From: Salipaludibacillus agaradhaerens
Lineage (GTDB): Bacteria; Bacillota; Bacilli; Bacillales; Salisediminibacteriaceae
Direction: 5' to 3'
Length of the DNA stretch: 64,000 nucleotides
Assembly: GCF_002019735.1 (NCBI RefSeq)
Contig: NZ_KV917378.1
Span: 1,049,869-1,113,868 of the forward strand
Numbering within the stretch: the first letter of the stretch is position 1; each line of letters opens with the position of its first letter. A program made the position numbers and the translations under genes. Below the pieces are notes generated by a model. That model worked only from the letters and a program-made list of their open reading frames with translations, was not told the DNA's origin and did not search any database. Positions 27,370-35,444 of this stretch are shown one piece after another.

Positions 27370-28164
27370 ATGGGACAAAACAAAGGGATCATCTATTTTG
27401 TCGGGGCCGGTCCAGGTGACCCGAAATTAATTACTGTTCGAGGAGCAGAATTACTCCAACAAGCAGATGTCATTATTTACGACAGACTTGTCAACCCTCA
27501 ACTCCTGTCACACGCAAAGAAAGACGTTGATTTAGTGTACTGCGGTAAAACACCTGATGAGCCATCTATTAGTCAAGAAGCCATCAATAATTTAATCGTC
27601 TTTCACGGTTTAAAAGGCCAAACAGTCGTGAGATTGAAAGGTGGCGATCCCGGCATTTTCGGCAGGGTTGGAGAAGAAGCTGCCTTTTGCCAAAGACATC
27701 ACTTAAAGTTTGAAATTGTACCTGGTATAACTTCTGGTATCGCTGCACCTATATACGCTGGAATCCCTCTTACCCACCGAGATTTCAGCTCCTCATTCGC
27801 CGTCATAACAGCACATAGGCGGAAAAATTGTGAAACGGATGATATTAATTGGAATAGCCTTGCTAAAGGGATTGACACATTGGTATTTTATATGGGAGTT
27901 AAACAAATCGACCACATCCAGCAAAAACTCATTTTACACGGACGCTCTCCAGAGACACCGGTAGCTATCATTCGCTGGGGAACATGTGATAATCAAGAAA
28001 CTGTTATAAGTACTTTGTCTGCGATGCCTGACGTTGTGAAAAATCGTCGTATTAAAGCCCCAGCTATAATCGTAGTGGGCAACGTTGTAAAAGTGCGGGA
28101 GCAGCTTTCTTGGTTTGAGGATAAACTTTCTTCTTCTGAGTTAACTGAGGTAATGAGTTACTAA
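27370..28164 (+). CDS. sumT: Uroporphyrinogen-III C-methyltransferase
   Basis: A 264-residue SAM-dependent methylase that converts uroporphyrinogen III to precorrin-2, the first step to siroheme. Motifs: VGAGPGDPKLITVRG (about residues 11-25), IYDRLV (about 39), RLKGGDPGIFGR (about 87-98), and PGITSGIAAPIYAGIPLTHRD (about 117-137). It corresponds to B. subtilis YlnD. Unlike B. subtilis, no chelatase or precorrin-2 dehydrogenase gene follows; a terminator comes next. A TAATGAGTT/AACTCATTA hairpin (28151-28175) spans its stop codon. Confidence 0.93.
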   Translation: MGQNKGIIYFVGAGPGDPKLITVRGAELLQQADVIIYDRLVNPQLLSHAKKDVDLVYCGKTPDEPSISQEAINNLIVFHGLKGQTVVRLKGGDPGIFGRVGEEAAFCQRHHLKFEIVPGITSGIAAPIYAGIPLTHRDFSSSFAVITAHRRKNCETDDINWNSLAKGIDTLVFYMGVKQIDHIQQKLILHGRSPETPVAIIRWGTCDNQETVISTLSAMPDVVKNRRIKAPAIIVVGNVVKVREQLSWFEDKLSSSELTEVMSY

Positions 28165-28195
28165 ACAACTCATTAACCTCCGCATTCGAAATACG

Positions 28196-28236
28196 AAAAC
28201 AGGCTCCTTTGCCATTATAGAAGGAGCCTGTTTTAA
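28196..28236. terminator. Terminator closing the sulfate operon
   Basis: AAACAGGCTCCTTT and AAGGAGCCTGTTT form a stem of at least 13 bp, flanked by A and T tracts. Confidence 0.92.
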
Positions 28237-28342
28237 TTAGGACAGGCAAGCCACTTCCTCAATTTGTGCTCACATTTTTTCTCCTCTTGTTCTCTACAGA
28301 TAACTATTATGTATAAAAAAATATTTATGACTGGCAGCCAAT

Positions 28343-29161
28343 TCAGGAAATAATCCCCATATGATGAAGTGCCTGTTGCACATTTCGATAGATTTTAAGC
28401 TGTTTAAATGTGACATTTTGCTCAATAGCGGTGATAGCAACGTTTGAACGAACGCCTGTGAGGGTAATATTAACACCAATTAGGCTTAAAGCTTTCGCCA
28501 TATAATTAATATAACTTGCCACAAGATCATCAATTCTAGGTACGCCTGACATGTCAACTATCACTTTACTCAAACGTCTATGTTTACACTGCTCGAGTGT
28601 ATTTTGGATAAGTTGTCGACCACGTGTTTCATCAATTCCACCTATCAACGGACAAACGGCAATTTTATCAGTCACATTAATAATTGGCGATGAAAGCTCA
28701 TTTAGCCTGGTTATGTATTTATTTTCGGTTGAAGGAGATATACACGCATAGGCATCAAATACTTCTTTCACAGCATCGTTAATTTCACTATTTAATCGTT
28801 CATGGATATGTAGTAAATCATACGTAGTTAAACGACTATTTTCTATTAGTTCTATTTGTAAGCTCAATCTTATTATTTTTGCCATACTATAGATGCCGTC
28901 AATAACGACTGTGGGATAGACACTCTTTTCTAGTTCTTCCACTAACAACACAACGACTTCTTCATGCTTTTGTCGTTTCATAGGCTGTGTTAAGCAGCGC
29001 TTAAAGCGATAAATAAAACGAGTAAAAACCAGTCTAAGCTGTTCTTTATTTTGATGTTGAAGCAAGTTTTCTTCAGTCATCATTTGATAGATTAAAGCCG
29101 TTTCATGCTTCGTCAAGTAATCAGCAACGGATTGCAGCATTTCTTGCTCGTATTTGTCCAT
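28343..29161 (-). CDS. RsbR-like STAS-domain protein with acidic residues at both phosphosite positions
   Basis: A 272-residue protein. A variable all-alpha N-terminal half (about 1-150) precedes a C-terminal STAS domain: ELSSPIINVTDKIAVCPLIGGID, then VIVDMSGVPRIDDLVASYI and ITLTGVRSNVAITAI. RsbR co-antagonists build the stressosome with RsbS and RsbT and control sigma-B-type responses. By eye, the position of RsbRA Thr171 is Glu here (GGIDE) and that of Thr205 is Asp (RIDD), so switching by RsbT phosphorylation may be lost. No rsbS or rsbT lies nearby. The N-terminus is not recognisably a globin, LOV or PAS sensor. Confidence 0.8.
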   Translation of the reverse strand: MDKYEQEMLQSVADYLTKHETALIYQMMTEENLLQHQNKEQLRLVFTRFIYRFKRCLTQPMKRQKHEEVVVLLVEELEKSVYPTVVIDGIYSMAKIIRLSLQIELIENSRLTTYDLLHIHERLNSEINDAVKEVFDAYACISPSTENKYITRLNELSSPIINVTDKIAVCPLIGGIDETRGRQLIQNTLEQCKHRRLSKVIVDMSGVPRIDDLVASYINYMAKALSLIGVNITLTGVRSNVAITAIEQNVTFKQLKIYRNVQQALHHMGIIS

Positions 29162-29280
29162 AAACTAGTTTGTCTCCCCCCTGTGTCGATTAAATGGTAA
29201 TCACTGCCTTAGTTTATAGTGTGTCATATAATCTAGTCATTTGTAAGACGTATATTAAAATATACCTGGAGGATAACATT

Positions 29281-29640
29281 ATGAAAATAAAACAAATTAA
29301 AGCTATTAAAGCAACACTAGACATTGTTTGCGGAAAATGGAAGGCTGCAATCCTTCTCGTCTTAGTTGACAAAACTTTACGTTTCAGCGAGATTAAAGCC
29401 AGGTTGCCTAAGGTCAATCATCAAACACTCATTAAACAATTAAAAGACTTAGAAAGAGATGGTTTGATTACGAGAACAAAATATGATGACATCCCCCCGA
29501 GAGTAGAATACACGCTAACTGAATACGGTAAAGAGTTGGAACAGCTTCTGAAAGATATGATGGATTGGGGTGAAAAACACCTGGACTTAAAAAACAAAAA
29601 ATATATTGATGACGATATTCTCGTGAAAGAAGAGTCATAA
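29281..29640 (+). CDS. HxlR-family transcriptional regulator
   Basis: A 119-residue winged-helix protein with the HxlR signature: ATLDIVCGKWKAAILLVL (about residues 11-28), LRFSEIKARLP (about 33), QTLIKQLKDLERDGLI (about 50) and PPRVEYTLTEYGKEL (about 71). The start is ATG 29281 after TGGAGG; longer frames lack a ribosome site. HxlR proteins often sense reactive electrophiles or disulfide stress through a conserved N-terminal Cys; one Cys is present near residue 17. The target is unknown. The neighbouring STAS gene is divergent. Confidence 0.85.
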   Translation: MKIKQIKAIKATLDIVCGKWKAAILLVLVDKTLRFSEIKARLPKVNHQTLIKQLKDLERDGLITRTKYDDIPPRVEYTLTEYGKELEQLLKDMMDWGEKHLDLKNKKYIDDDILVKEES

Positions 29641-29811
29641 AATGTCAGGTGTCACTCCTTACAGAGTTAGTAATAGTAGAGACTGTTCAGAGTGGTTTTT
29701 GAGACCTTAAACAAATGGCTAGGACAAAAAACATTAATGAAAGTAATTGAGTGTCATAATGTTATGTCGTGCTGAAATACCGACATCATGATTTATAACA
29801 TCTATTCAAGT

Positions 29812-29850
29812 AAAAAACTTGCCCTTCCTTGTAGAAGAGGCAAGTTTTTT
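29812..29850. terminator. Bidirectional terminator between the HxlR gene and dapF
   Basis: AAAAAACTTGCC and GGCAAGTTTTTT arms surround a short loop. Just upstream (29758-29800) a second imperfect hairpin pairs ATGTTATGTCG with CGACAT and ATAACAT. Confidence 0.85.
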
Positions 29851-29857
29851 ATAATAT

Positions 29858-30826
29858 TTAAATCAAATTCTTTGCTGCCTTTGCAAGAGCGGCATAGTTA
29901 GCCGTTTCGTCTTCGTAATGAGTTATGTCACTCATCTCTGAGCTTTCAGGATCTGTGAAATCAAAATTCACTGTAGCTGAATACTCATACGTAGCATTGC
30001 CACGTAATTTAATATAGAACTGACCTTCATCACCTTTCTGAACAAGGCATTGGACCATACCACCGCGATTTAATACGAGAATCTTTTCATTAAATGTATT
30101 TAGTCCGAGCAAACACGATACAAGGCTTGAAGCAGACATAGCGGTACCACAAGCATTCGTTAAGCCAACACCACGCTCATATGTTTGCACGAAAATTTTA
30201 GAGTCGCCTACCTTTTTTAGAAAACTAACATTGACACCGTTTGGAAGAATATTCTTTAGGTTATTCGCTTCCTTTCCGACAGCCTCAACTTCTTTCTCAT
30301 CCACATCGCCTACAAGTGTCACAATGTGTGGATTGGGTACACTTAAAGCCGTAAAAGTTAAATGTTCAGGCAACCCTTTAATCGGTTTGTTTATATGATC
30401 CGTATCGTCTGATATTAGTGGGATCGTTTTGGGCTTTAATGATACTGGTTCTATCGCTACTTCATATGTAGGATTATTAGGAAATATCTCTTCCACTTTT
30501 CTCACTTCTAGATTTGCTTTCATTGTTTCAATTATCATGCTCTTGCGCCCAAGCTTCTCTCCTACATAACGCGCTACACATCTTAAGCCATTTCCACACA
30601 TTTCTGCCTCAGAACCGTCTGTGTTAAACATTCGCATCGCAGCATCTGCAGATGTACTGTTTTGTACGAACAAAATCCCATCAGATCCAATGAGATGATC
30701 TTTACCTGCTAATTCTTTAGAAATCATAATTCGTTGTCGTTCAGAGAACGCATAATCATGCGCCATCTCATCAATAATAATAAAATCATTTCCGGAACCA
30801 TGGCATTTCAAAATGTCTAAATTCAT
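29858..30826 (-). CDS. dapF: Diaminopimelate epimerase
   Basis: DapF interconverts LL- and meso-diaminopimelate for lysine and peptidoglycan. It has the two catalytic cysteines in EMCGNGLRCVARY (about residues 75-87) and TNACGTAMSASS (about 228-239), plus the N-terminal CHGSGNDF. At 322 residues it is longer than the usual ~280, mainly through an acidic C-terminal extension after the last core strand. The ATG start is preceded by GGAG. Confidence 0.93.
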   Translation of the reverse strand: MNLDILKCHGSGNDFIIIDEMAHDYAFSERQRIMISKELAGKDHLIGSDGILFVQNSTSADAAMRMFNTDGSEAEMCGNGLRCVARYVGEKLGRKSMIIETMKANLEVRKVEEIFPNNPTYEVAIEPVSLKPKTIPLISDDTDHINKPIKGLPEHLTFTALSVPNPHIVTLVGDVDEKEVEAVGKEANNLKNILPNGVNVSFLKKVGDSKIFVQTYERGVGLTNACGTAMSASSLVSCLLGLNTFNEKILVLNRGGMVQCLVQKGDEGQFYIKLRGNATYEYSATVNFDFTDPESSEMSDITHYEDETANYAALAKAAKNLI

Positions 30827-30879
30827 TATTTAACGCTCCATTTCTCTTTATCTACTCTATCCTCACTCGTTTCTTTCTT

Positions 30880-30909
30880 ATTATACCAAACGCTACATTG
30901 GTACGTAAA
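30880..30909 (-). promoter_or_regulatory. Promoter of dapF
   Basis: On the reverse strand, TGGTATAAT (an extended -10 with a perfect hexamer) lies 18 bases from a 4/6 -35 TTTACG, about 55 bases before the start codon. Confidence 0.55.
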
Positions 30910-31143
30910 AAAAAGTAAATCTCCCTCTAAAAAAATCATTTTGGACATGCTATTTTAACCCCGTAGTCTCACTTTATTAAAATGAACCACTTTTATCATT
31001 CAGTTTTATTAAACTAATACATCAGAATACTGTCATGAGCCATTTTTAGAGGTGCTCCATATCTCCTTTAAGCTTAATGTTATATATATGAAATAACACT
31101 TTATAGTTAGTGCCTTTTATAACTAACGTCCCTTTAGCTTTTT

Positions 31144-31172
31144 TTGCAAAAATGATACACTTAACATAAAAT
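31144..31172 (+). promoter_or_regulatory. Sigma-A promoter of the XRE repressor gene
   Basis: TTGCAA (31144-31149), a 17-base spacer and TAAAAT (31167-31172), leaving a leader of about 20 bases. A GTTAGT/ACTAAC inverted repeat lies just upstream near 31105-31130 and could be an operator. The rest of the 30910-31143 gap shows no gene. Confidence 0.6.
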
Positions 31173-31200
31173 AAGGGACACGATGATGGAGGAAATAACC

Positions 31201-31605
31201 ATGGATAATGTGCTCGGTAAGCGATTAAGGTTGCAGCGAGAGAAGTATGAATTAACTCAAAAAAAAGCTGCTACTATCTTTGGCTTAACAAATTTCCAAC
31301 TTTCTCGATACGAGAGCGGCCAATCAAACCCAGATCCTGACATAATTGCTAAGTTTGCAGAATACTACGATGTATCAACAGATTATCTTCTTGGGCGTAC
31401 CCATATACCTACTACTGAAAATTATGATCCCCTTGAAGATTTGAAACAGTATATGATTGATAACCAATTGGAAGATATAGATCTGGGTTTTTATGACATT
31501 GATCAAATGAAAAAATTAAACCGTGAACAAATTCAAGAATTAAAAGACCATTTCGATTGGGTAGTAGCTAAAGCTGAGAAGCTGGAACAAGAGTCTAAAA
31601 AATGA
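31201..31605 (+). CDS. XRE-family helix-turn-helix regulator (phage-repressor-like)
   Basis: A 134-residue protein. An N-terminal HTH domain (LGKRLRLQREKYELTQKKAA, then SRYESGQSNPD and DVSTDYLLGRT, about residues 5-66) is followed by a charged helical tail. The start is ATG 31201 after GATGGAGG. HTH proteins of this kind next to an ImmA-type protease act as repressors cleaved under stress in ICEBs1 (ImmR/ImmA) and related elements. Here the pair stands alone, with no integrase or transfer genes. Confidence 0.85.
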   Translation: MDNVLGKRLRLQREKYELTQKKAATIFGLTNFQLSRYESGQSNPDPDIIAKFAEYYDVSTDYLLGRTHIPTTENYDPLEDLKQYMIDNQLEDIDLGFYDIDQMKKLNREQIQELKDHFDWVVAKAEKLEQESKK

Positions 31606-31609
31606 CGCC

Positions 31610-31638
31610 TAAAAAAGAGGCAGCTTCTCTTTTTTTTT
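31610..31638 (+). terminator. Terminator after the XRE regulator gene
   Basis: AAAAGAG and CTCTTTT arms around a 7-base loop, followed by a long T run. Confidence 0.75.
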
Positions 31639-31640
31639 AC

Positions 31641-31671
31641 ACACAAATAGAACGTATGTTCTTATTTGTGT
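31641..31671. promoter_or_regulatory. 31-bp palindrome with a LexA-like core, upstream of the ImmA-type gene
   Basis: ACACAAATA and TATTTGTGT flank GAACGTATGTTC (31650-31661), which matches the Bacillus LexA/DinR core GAACRNRYGTTC, although the outer C and G of the full CGAAC...GTTCG site are absent. A possible promoter, TTGTGT (31666-31671)-17-TATGTT, overlaps its right arm. It may be a LexA site, the operator of the adjacent XRE protein, or both. Confidence 0.5.
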
Positions 31672-31734
31672 AAAGGACCTAGTTAAAATATGTTATCATG
31701 TAAATAACGAAATGAGGTTAATGAGGATGATGTT

Positions 31735-32292
31735 ATGAAATATATCCATACACACAGAGAAGAATATGTCATGTCCTTTTATAAAAAGTTAAATATTCAG
31801 CAACCACGTGAGATCATTCCCAGTGATATTGCCCAGGCGTTGCACATTTATATAAAATATCACGATAAGCCGTCTAACTTTCAATGTGTCGGTAGGTACA
31901 AGGCAATCATGCTACAGCAGGGCCTTCCAAGGGAAGAAGAACGGTTACATTTTTTTCATGAATTAGGTCATTTATTAAGACATGCTGGCTCACAACTGTT
32001 CATGCCAAATGAATTTACGGAGCTACAAGAGTGGGATGCAAATCACTTTCAATTCTATGCAGCCATGCCATGGCACATGATGCGACAATTTGATTTTCAA
32101 AGTATCACCATTGTAGAAGAATTAAGTGATTCCTTTCAAGTCCCTCCCTCTTTTGCTGAAAGAAAATTAGCTTTCGTTCTTCATAAAGCACAAGAATATC
32201 AAGCCCACCTGAATGACACTTATGATTATAAAAATACCCATCATTTAAAAGAACAGTTCATCACCGATAAACAAGCTTACTATGAAGACTAA
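31735..32292 (+). CDS. ImmA/IrrE-type zinc metallopeptidase
   Basis: A 185-residue protein with the zinc motif HELGH in LHFFHELGHLLRH (about residues 76-88) and a downstream acidic ligand candidate in LQEWDANHFQFYAAMP. Members such as ImmA cleave a cognate HTH repressor to derepress mobile elements; IrrE of Deinococcus cleaves the DdrO repressor after DNA damage. The natural partner is the XRE protein just upstream. Its own promoter region carries a LexA-like palindrome. The ATG follows GAGG at eight bases. Confidence 0.88.
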   Translation: MKYIHTHREEYVMSFYKKLNIQQPREIIPSDIAQALHIYIKYHDKPSNFQCVGRYKAIMLQQGLPREEERLHFFHELGHLLRHAGSQLFMPNEFTELQEWDANHFQFYAAMPWHMMRQFDFQSITIVEELSDSFQVPPSFAERKLAFVLHKAQEYQAHLNDTYDYKNTHHLKEQFITDKQAYYED

Positions 32293-32397
32293 TTAAAAAA
32301 TACGTAAGAGAAACATGTTACTTCTGGCACCAAATCTATTATAAAGCTAAGCTTCAATTAGTGGGGTTTTACTGCCTCTTAAGAGGGGGATAAATAT

Positions 32398-32436
32398 AAA
32401 ACGAGACAGGAGTTTAGACTCTCTGTCTCGTTTTTC
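32398..32436. terminator. Terminator after the ImmA-type gene
   Basis: AAACGAGACAG pairs with CTGTCTCGTTT around a loop that itself contains GAGT/ACTC pairing; TTTTT follows. Confidence 0.88.
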
Positions 32437-32471
32437 ATCATAATTGGCTTATAGCATGTATAGAAAATAAT

Positions 32472-32614
32472 AAAACGAACCTTCAATTTCGTACTCTCTC
32501 ACTGATTGATAGTTTTGAGTGTGCATCAGAACATTAGCGTCCGTTAGCTCCTACCTAAATAGATGTGGCCTTTTTTGAACGGGCGTTTTACAGACGGTTA
32601 TCTTCTGTTGATAT
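32472..32614 (+). repeat. Dispersed structured repeat, copy B
   Basis: Contains AAACGAACCTTCAAT, CACTGATTGATAG, ATTAGCGTCCGTTAGCT, CCTAAATAGAT, and TTTTACAGACGGTTATC with a GATA partner, in the same order and spacing as copies C and D. It lies between convergent genes, which argues against a purely promoter or leader role. Confidence 0.8.
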
Positions 32615-32627
32615 ACATCTATTAGGT

Positions 32628-33554
32628 TCACTCTGTCGTTAAACCATCCACGAACGTTTCTGCATTATGCCTCATCATCTCTATATAAGTTTCTGCGCCA
32701 GATCCTTCTGTTCCTACAGCGTCTGTGTACACTTCGCCAGCAATTTCTACATCCGAATTTTCTGAGACAGTTTCCATATATCGTTTGTCAACAGTTGTCT
32801 CCACAAACACAGCAGGGATACCTTCTTCTCGTAAAATATCTATAACACGATTTATTTGGCCAGATGTTCCCTCTTCATGAGAGTTGATTTCCCATATACC
32901 TTCTGTAGCAAAACCATAGTCTTCTCCAAAATACTTAAAGGCATTCTCACTAATCACGATCGTTCGATGAGCTTCATCAATATTGTCAACTTGTTCTTCA
33001 ATCCAAGCATCTAACTCTTCTATTTCTGCGAGGAATGCCTCTGCATTAGCACGATATTCTTCTTCCCCTTCTGGATCCCTTTCAATTAAGTCCTCAACAA
33101 TATTTTCCACGTAATAAGGGGCGTTTTTTGGACTTAACCAAGCGTGTGGATCAGCTTCATCCTCTCCTACTAGTGGAATGGCTTCAACACCATCAGATAA
33201 CGAGACAACTTCCGTATCTGAGGCATTATCAACAACTCGTTCCAACCACTCTTCAAGCCCTAGTCCATTGACATAGAAAACATCTGCATCATTCACATTC
33301 CGAAAATCATTAGGCACCGGTTCATACTCATGAGGTTCTTCCCCTATTGGGACAATATAATCCACTGTCCCACGATCCCCGAGCACGTGTTCAATCATGT
33401 CCGCAAGCACAGAAAAGCTTGCCGTTACATAAATCCCATCCTCGGCTGAGGCATTATCTTGGTTTCCATTCTCATTATTCGCATTTCCCCCACACGCTGT
33501 TAAAAATAACGCTGTTGATAAAGATAACATGAAAGTAGATACTATTTTTTTCAT
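32628..33554 (-). CDS. Metal (Mn2+/Zn2+) ABC transporter substrate-binding lipoprotein
   Basis: A 308-residue TroA/PsaA-family protein. A lipoprotein signal (LFLTACGG, lipidated Cys at about 21) is followed by metal ligands in EPHEYEP (His, about 75), DPHAWLSP (His, about 136), the ENAFKYFGEDYGF region (Glu, about 202) and YTDAVGTEGSGAETY (Asp, about 277). A His-His-Glu-Asp set favours manganese, and there is no His-rich zinc loop. No ATPase or permease gene lies beside it, so it must work with a transporter encoded elsewhere. The mature protein is very acidic, as expected for an exported protein of an alkaliphile. Confidence 0.9.
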   Translation of the reverse strand: MKKIVSTFMLSLSTALFLTACGGNANNENGNQDNASAEDGIYVTASFSVLADMIEHVLGDRGTVDYIVPIGEEPHEYEPVPNDFRNVNDADVFYVNGLGLEEWLERVVDNASDTEVVSLSDGVEAIPLVGEDEADPHAWLSPKNAPYYVENIVEDLIERDPEGEEEYRANAEAFLAEIEELDAWIEEQVDNIDEAHRTIVISENAFKYFGEDYGFATEGIWEINSHEEGTSGQINRVIDILREEGIPAVFVETTVDKRYMETVSENSDVEIAGEVYTDAVGTEGSGAETYIEMMRHNAETFVDGLTTE

Positions 33555-33665
33555 TCTAACCTCTCCTCACTGATGGAAAATTTAGTATCGACCATACTAT
33601 ATGTACAAAAGCACAAAAAATGAATATGTCGAACTAAGTTTCTACTATATCATTTTTTTAGTTAC

Positions 33666-33701
33666 AGCTATAAAAGTTGCGCAAAGGAAACTTTTGTAGC
33701 T
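33666..33701. other. Stable hairpin upstream of the metal-binding lipoprotein gene
   Basis: AGCTATAAAAGTT and AACTTTTGTAGCT form a 13-bp stem (one G-U) around a 10-base loop, about 110-150 bases before the start codon. No T tract follows on either strand, so it is not an ordinary terminator. It may be an operator or a 5' leader structure. Confidence 0.5.
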
Positions 33702-33763
33702 ATTGATTATTATACATAGGCAAGGACCCGATGTAAACCATTAATTTCATTATCATTTAAACG

Positions 33764-33794
33764 ATAAACAGCACCTCTAGCGAAGAGGTGCTGT
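33764..33794 (-). terminator. Terminator of the PRC-barrel gene
   Basis: ACAGCACCTCT and AGAGGTGCTGT form a perfect 11-bp stem with a 5-base loop. A TTTAT tract follows on the reverse strand. Confidence 0.82.
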
Positions 33795-33801
33795 GAAAGG
33801 T

Positions 33802-34536
33802 CTATTTTCCATAATAGAGCCATAATTCACTTTCTCGTTTGTCATCTAAGTCAAGTTCTGGTAGATATTCCGGAGCTTTTTCAAGCTGTTCACGTGTCAC
33901 ATCAATCGAAAATTGAGCTTTTTCCCAACTTATCTCCTCAATCCACTTCGGTGAGATGAGAATTTTTTTACCTCCTGGCAACCACTTTTTTGTATCTGCA
34001 ATGTAATATTTTATTTCGAATGACGATTCATCTATAAGAAAGTCATCTATTTTTCCGAAGGTATCATTTTTAGTTGCTAACTTATAGCCAATTACGTTTT
34101 CAGCATCATAAACGTGCGATTGGTGGTGATCATGTTCTCGCTCAAGAGGTAGCTCACTTAAATCTTCAACAAGCAATTCGTGCGGTAATGCTGCTGGCCC
34201 CCATATCCCATGACCTACCCAATAAGGTGACATCCTATAATAAGTGTGCATGTCTTTTTCATATTGGCGTGACAAAGGTTCTTTTTCTGGAACTGGCGCT
34301 TTATCCACCTCTTTACTAGATATAGAAAGCCTTATAACGTTGTTCTTGTGATCGATTTTGGCAATAGAGGCCGGTGATATAAAGACGCGTTCAGCTAGAA
34401 ATGTAGCGCCTGTTTTAACGATAAAATAACGGACCGTCCAACGCTCAGTATCAAAATAAACATTGGTAACCGGTCCTATTTCACTATCACTCCCATATAT
34501 CGTGTAAGAGGACAGCCAACTGTAATGGAGCATCAT
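33802..34536 (-). CDS. Two-domain PRC-barrel protein
   Basis: A 244-residue protein with two PRC-barrel-like halves. The first (about residues 5-85) has IGPVTNVYFDTERWTVRYFIV and VFISPASI. The second (about 140-215) has FGKIDDFLIDESSFEIKYYIAD and KILISPKWI. A Tyr/His-rich linker lies between them. PRC barrels bind RNA or protein partners; the role of this family is unknown. The start is ATG 34536 after AAAGGGTGG; an upstream GTG adds 12 residues without a better ribosome site. Confidence 0.8.
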   Translation of the reverse strand: MMLHYSWLSSYTIYGSDSEIGPVTNVYFDTERWTVRYFIVKTGATFLAERVFISPASIAKIDHKNNVIRLSISSKEVDKAPVPEKEPLSRQYEKDMHTYYRMSPYWVGHGIWGPAALPHELLVEDLSELPLEREHDHHQSHVYDAENVIGYKLATKNDTFGKIDDFLIDESSFEIKYYIADTKKWLPGGKKILISPKWIEEISWEKAQFSIDVTREQLEKAPEYLPELDLDDKRESELWLYYGK

Positions 34537-34599
34537 GTTTACCACCCTTTCACGGAATTTGAGTTTAGTCACTCTATTCCCTTCCTCAGAATGATAAAA

Positions 34600-35412
34600 C
34601 TATTTTTCTCCTATCAACCGTAAAACAAGATTTTTTTGCTGATGAGTATGAAGAAACATCGCCATCCCAGCTTGATTAAGAACACGATGTTTGACCACCC
34701 CCATCATTTCTTTTGCCATATCCGCGTCCCTAATGCGAGATTCCGCTGCTGTCATCGTCAATTCATAATTCGTTAAATGACGATAAGTATGAGCTAAACG
34801 ATTTTCATAGGCACCAAGTCGTGAACGATCACGCGATAATGCCATTATAGCTACATCTAGAAGCGAGATAGCCGTGTTTGCTCCTTCTGGTGTTAATACA
34901 TTCATGTCACTAATACCAAGGATGTTCACATGAGTGTCAGGCAGCTGAAGTGTTAATGATTGTTTTCTGTTAGCTCCGATCTGCAATGTGGCAGTCCCCC
35001 CTTTAAGAAGCGACTTTCTATTATACTCTGCGCGTTCTCTTAAAGCACCCATTTCATCGATTAACTGATCTACCTCCCGTTGCATAGAGTTTCTTTCTTC
35101 AGCGGAATATGTACCGTTAGCTGATTGTACACTCAGCTCCCGTAGTCGTTGAAGAATAGCATGCTGTTCATGAAGTGATCCTTCTGCTGTTCTAACTAAT
35201 GACACACCATCAAGCACATTTCGCTGCGCCTGTTGTCCCCCTCTAATTTGGGCACGCATTTTTTCTGAAATTGCTAAACCAGCAGCATCATCAGCTGCTC
35301 GATTAATACGCTGCCCCGATGATAGCTTTTCCATATGTTTTAGTACTTGACCTTGGTGAAAATTCATGTACCTTAATGTAAATCGCTGCATCATGCCAAT
35401 ATGTCTTATCAT
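34600..35412 (-). CDS. Divergent flagellin paralogue, solitary
   Basis: A 270-residue protein with flagellin D0/D1 ends. The N-terminal half has MEKLSSGQRINRAADDAAGLAISEKMRAQIRG in order (about residues 27-58) and RTAEGSLHEQHAILQRLRELSVQS. The C-terminal half has LGAYENRLAHT, TAAESRIRDADMAKEM and NQAGMAMFLHTHQQ. The extreme N-terminus (MIRHIGMMQRFTLRYM) and several C-terminal residues depart from canonical hag, and the variable D2/D3 domain is nearly absent. No flagellar genes are near. It could be a minor filament subunit, or decaying. The start is uncertain because no strong ribosome site precedes it. Confidence 0.85.
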   Translation of the reverse strand: MIRHIGMMQRFTLRYMNFHQGQVLKHMEKLSSGQRINRAADDAAGLAISEKMRAQIRGGQQAQRNVLDGVSLVRTAEGSLHEQHAILQRLRELSVQSANGTYSAEERNSMQREVDQLIDEMGALRERAEYNRKSLLKGGTATLQIGANRKQSLTLQLPDTHVNILGISDMNVLTPEGANTAISLLDVAIMALSRDRSRLGAYENRLAHTYRHLTNYELTMTAAESRIRDADMAKEMMGVVKHRVLNQAGMAMFLHTHQQKNLVLRLIGEK

Positions 35413-35444
35413 AGGTCATCGCTCTTTTCCTTTGTTTACATTAT

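Noticed and set aside
31183-32292. Integrative element or prophage around the XRE/ImmA pair
   Set aside because: The pair is flanked by dapF and a metal-binding lipoprotein gene, with no integrase, structural or transfer genes and no visible att repeats.
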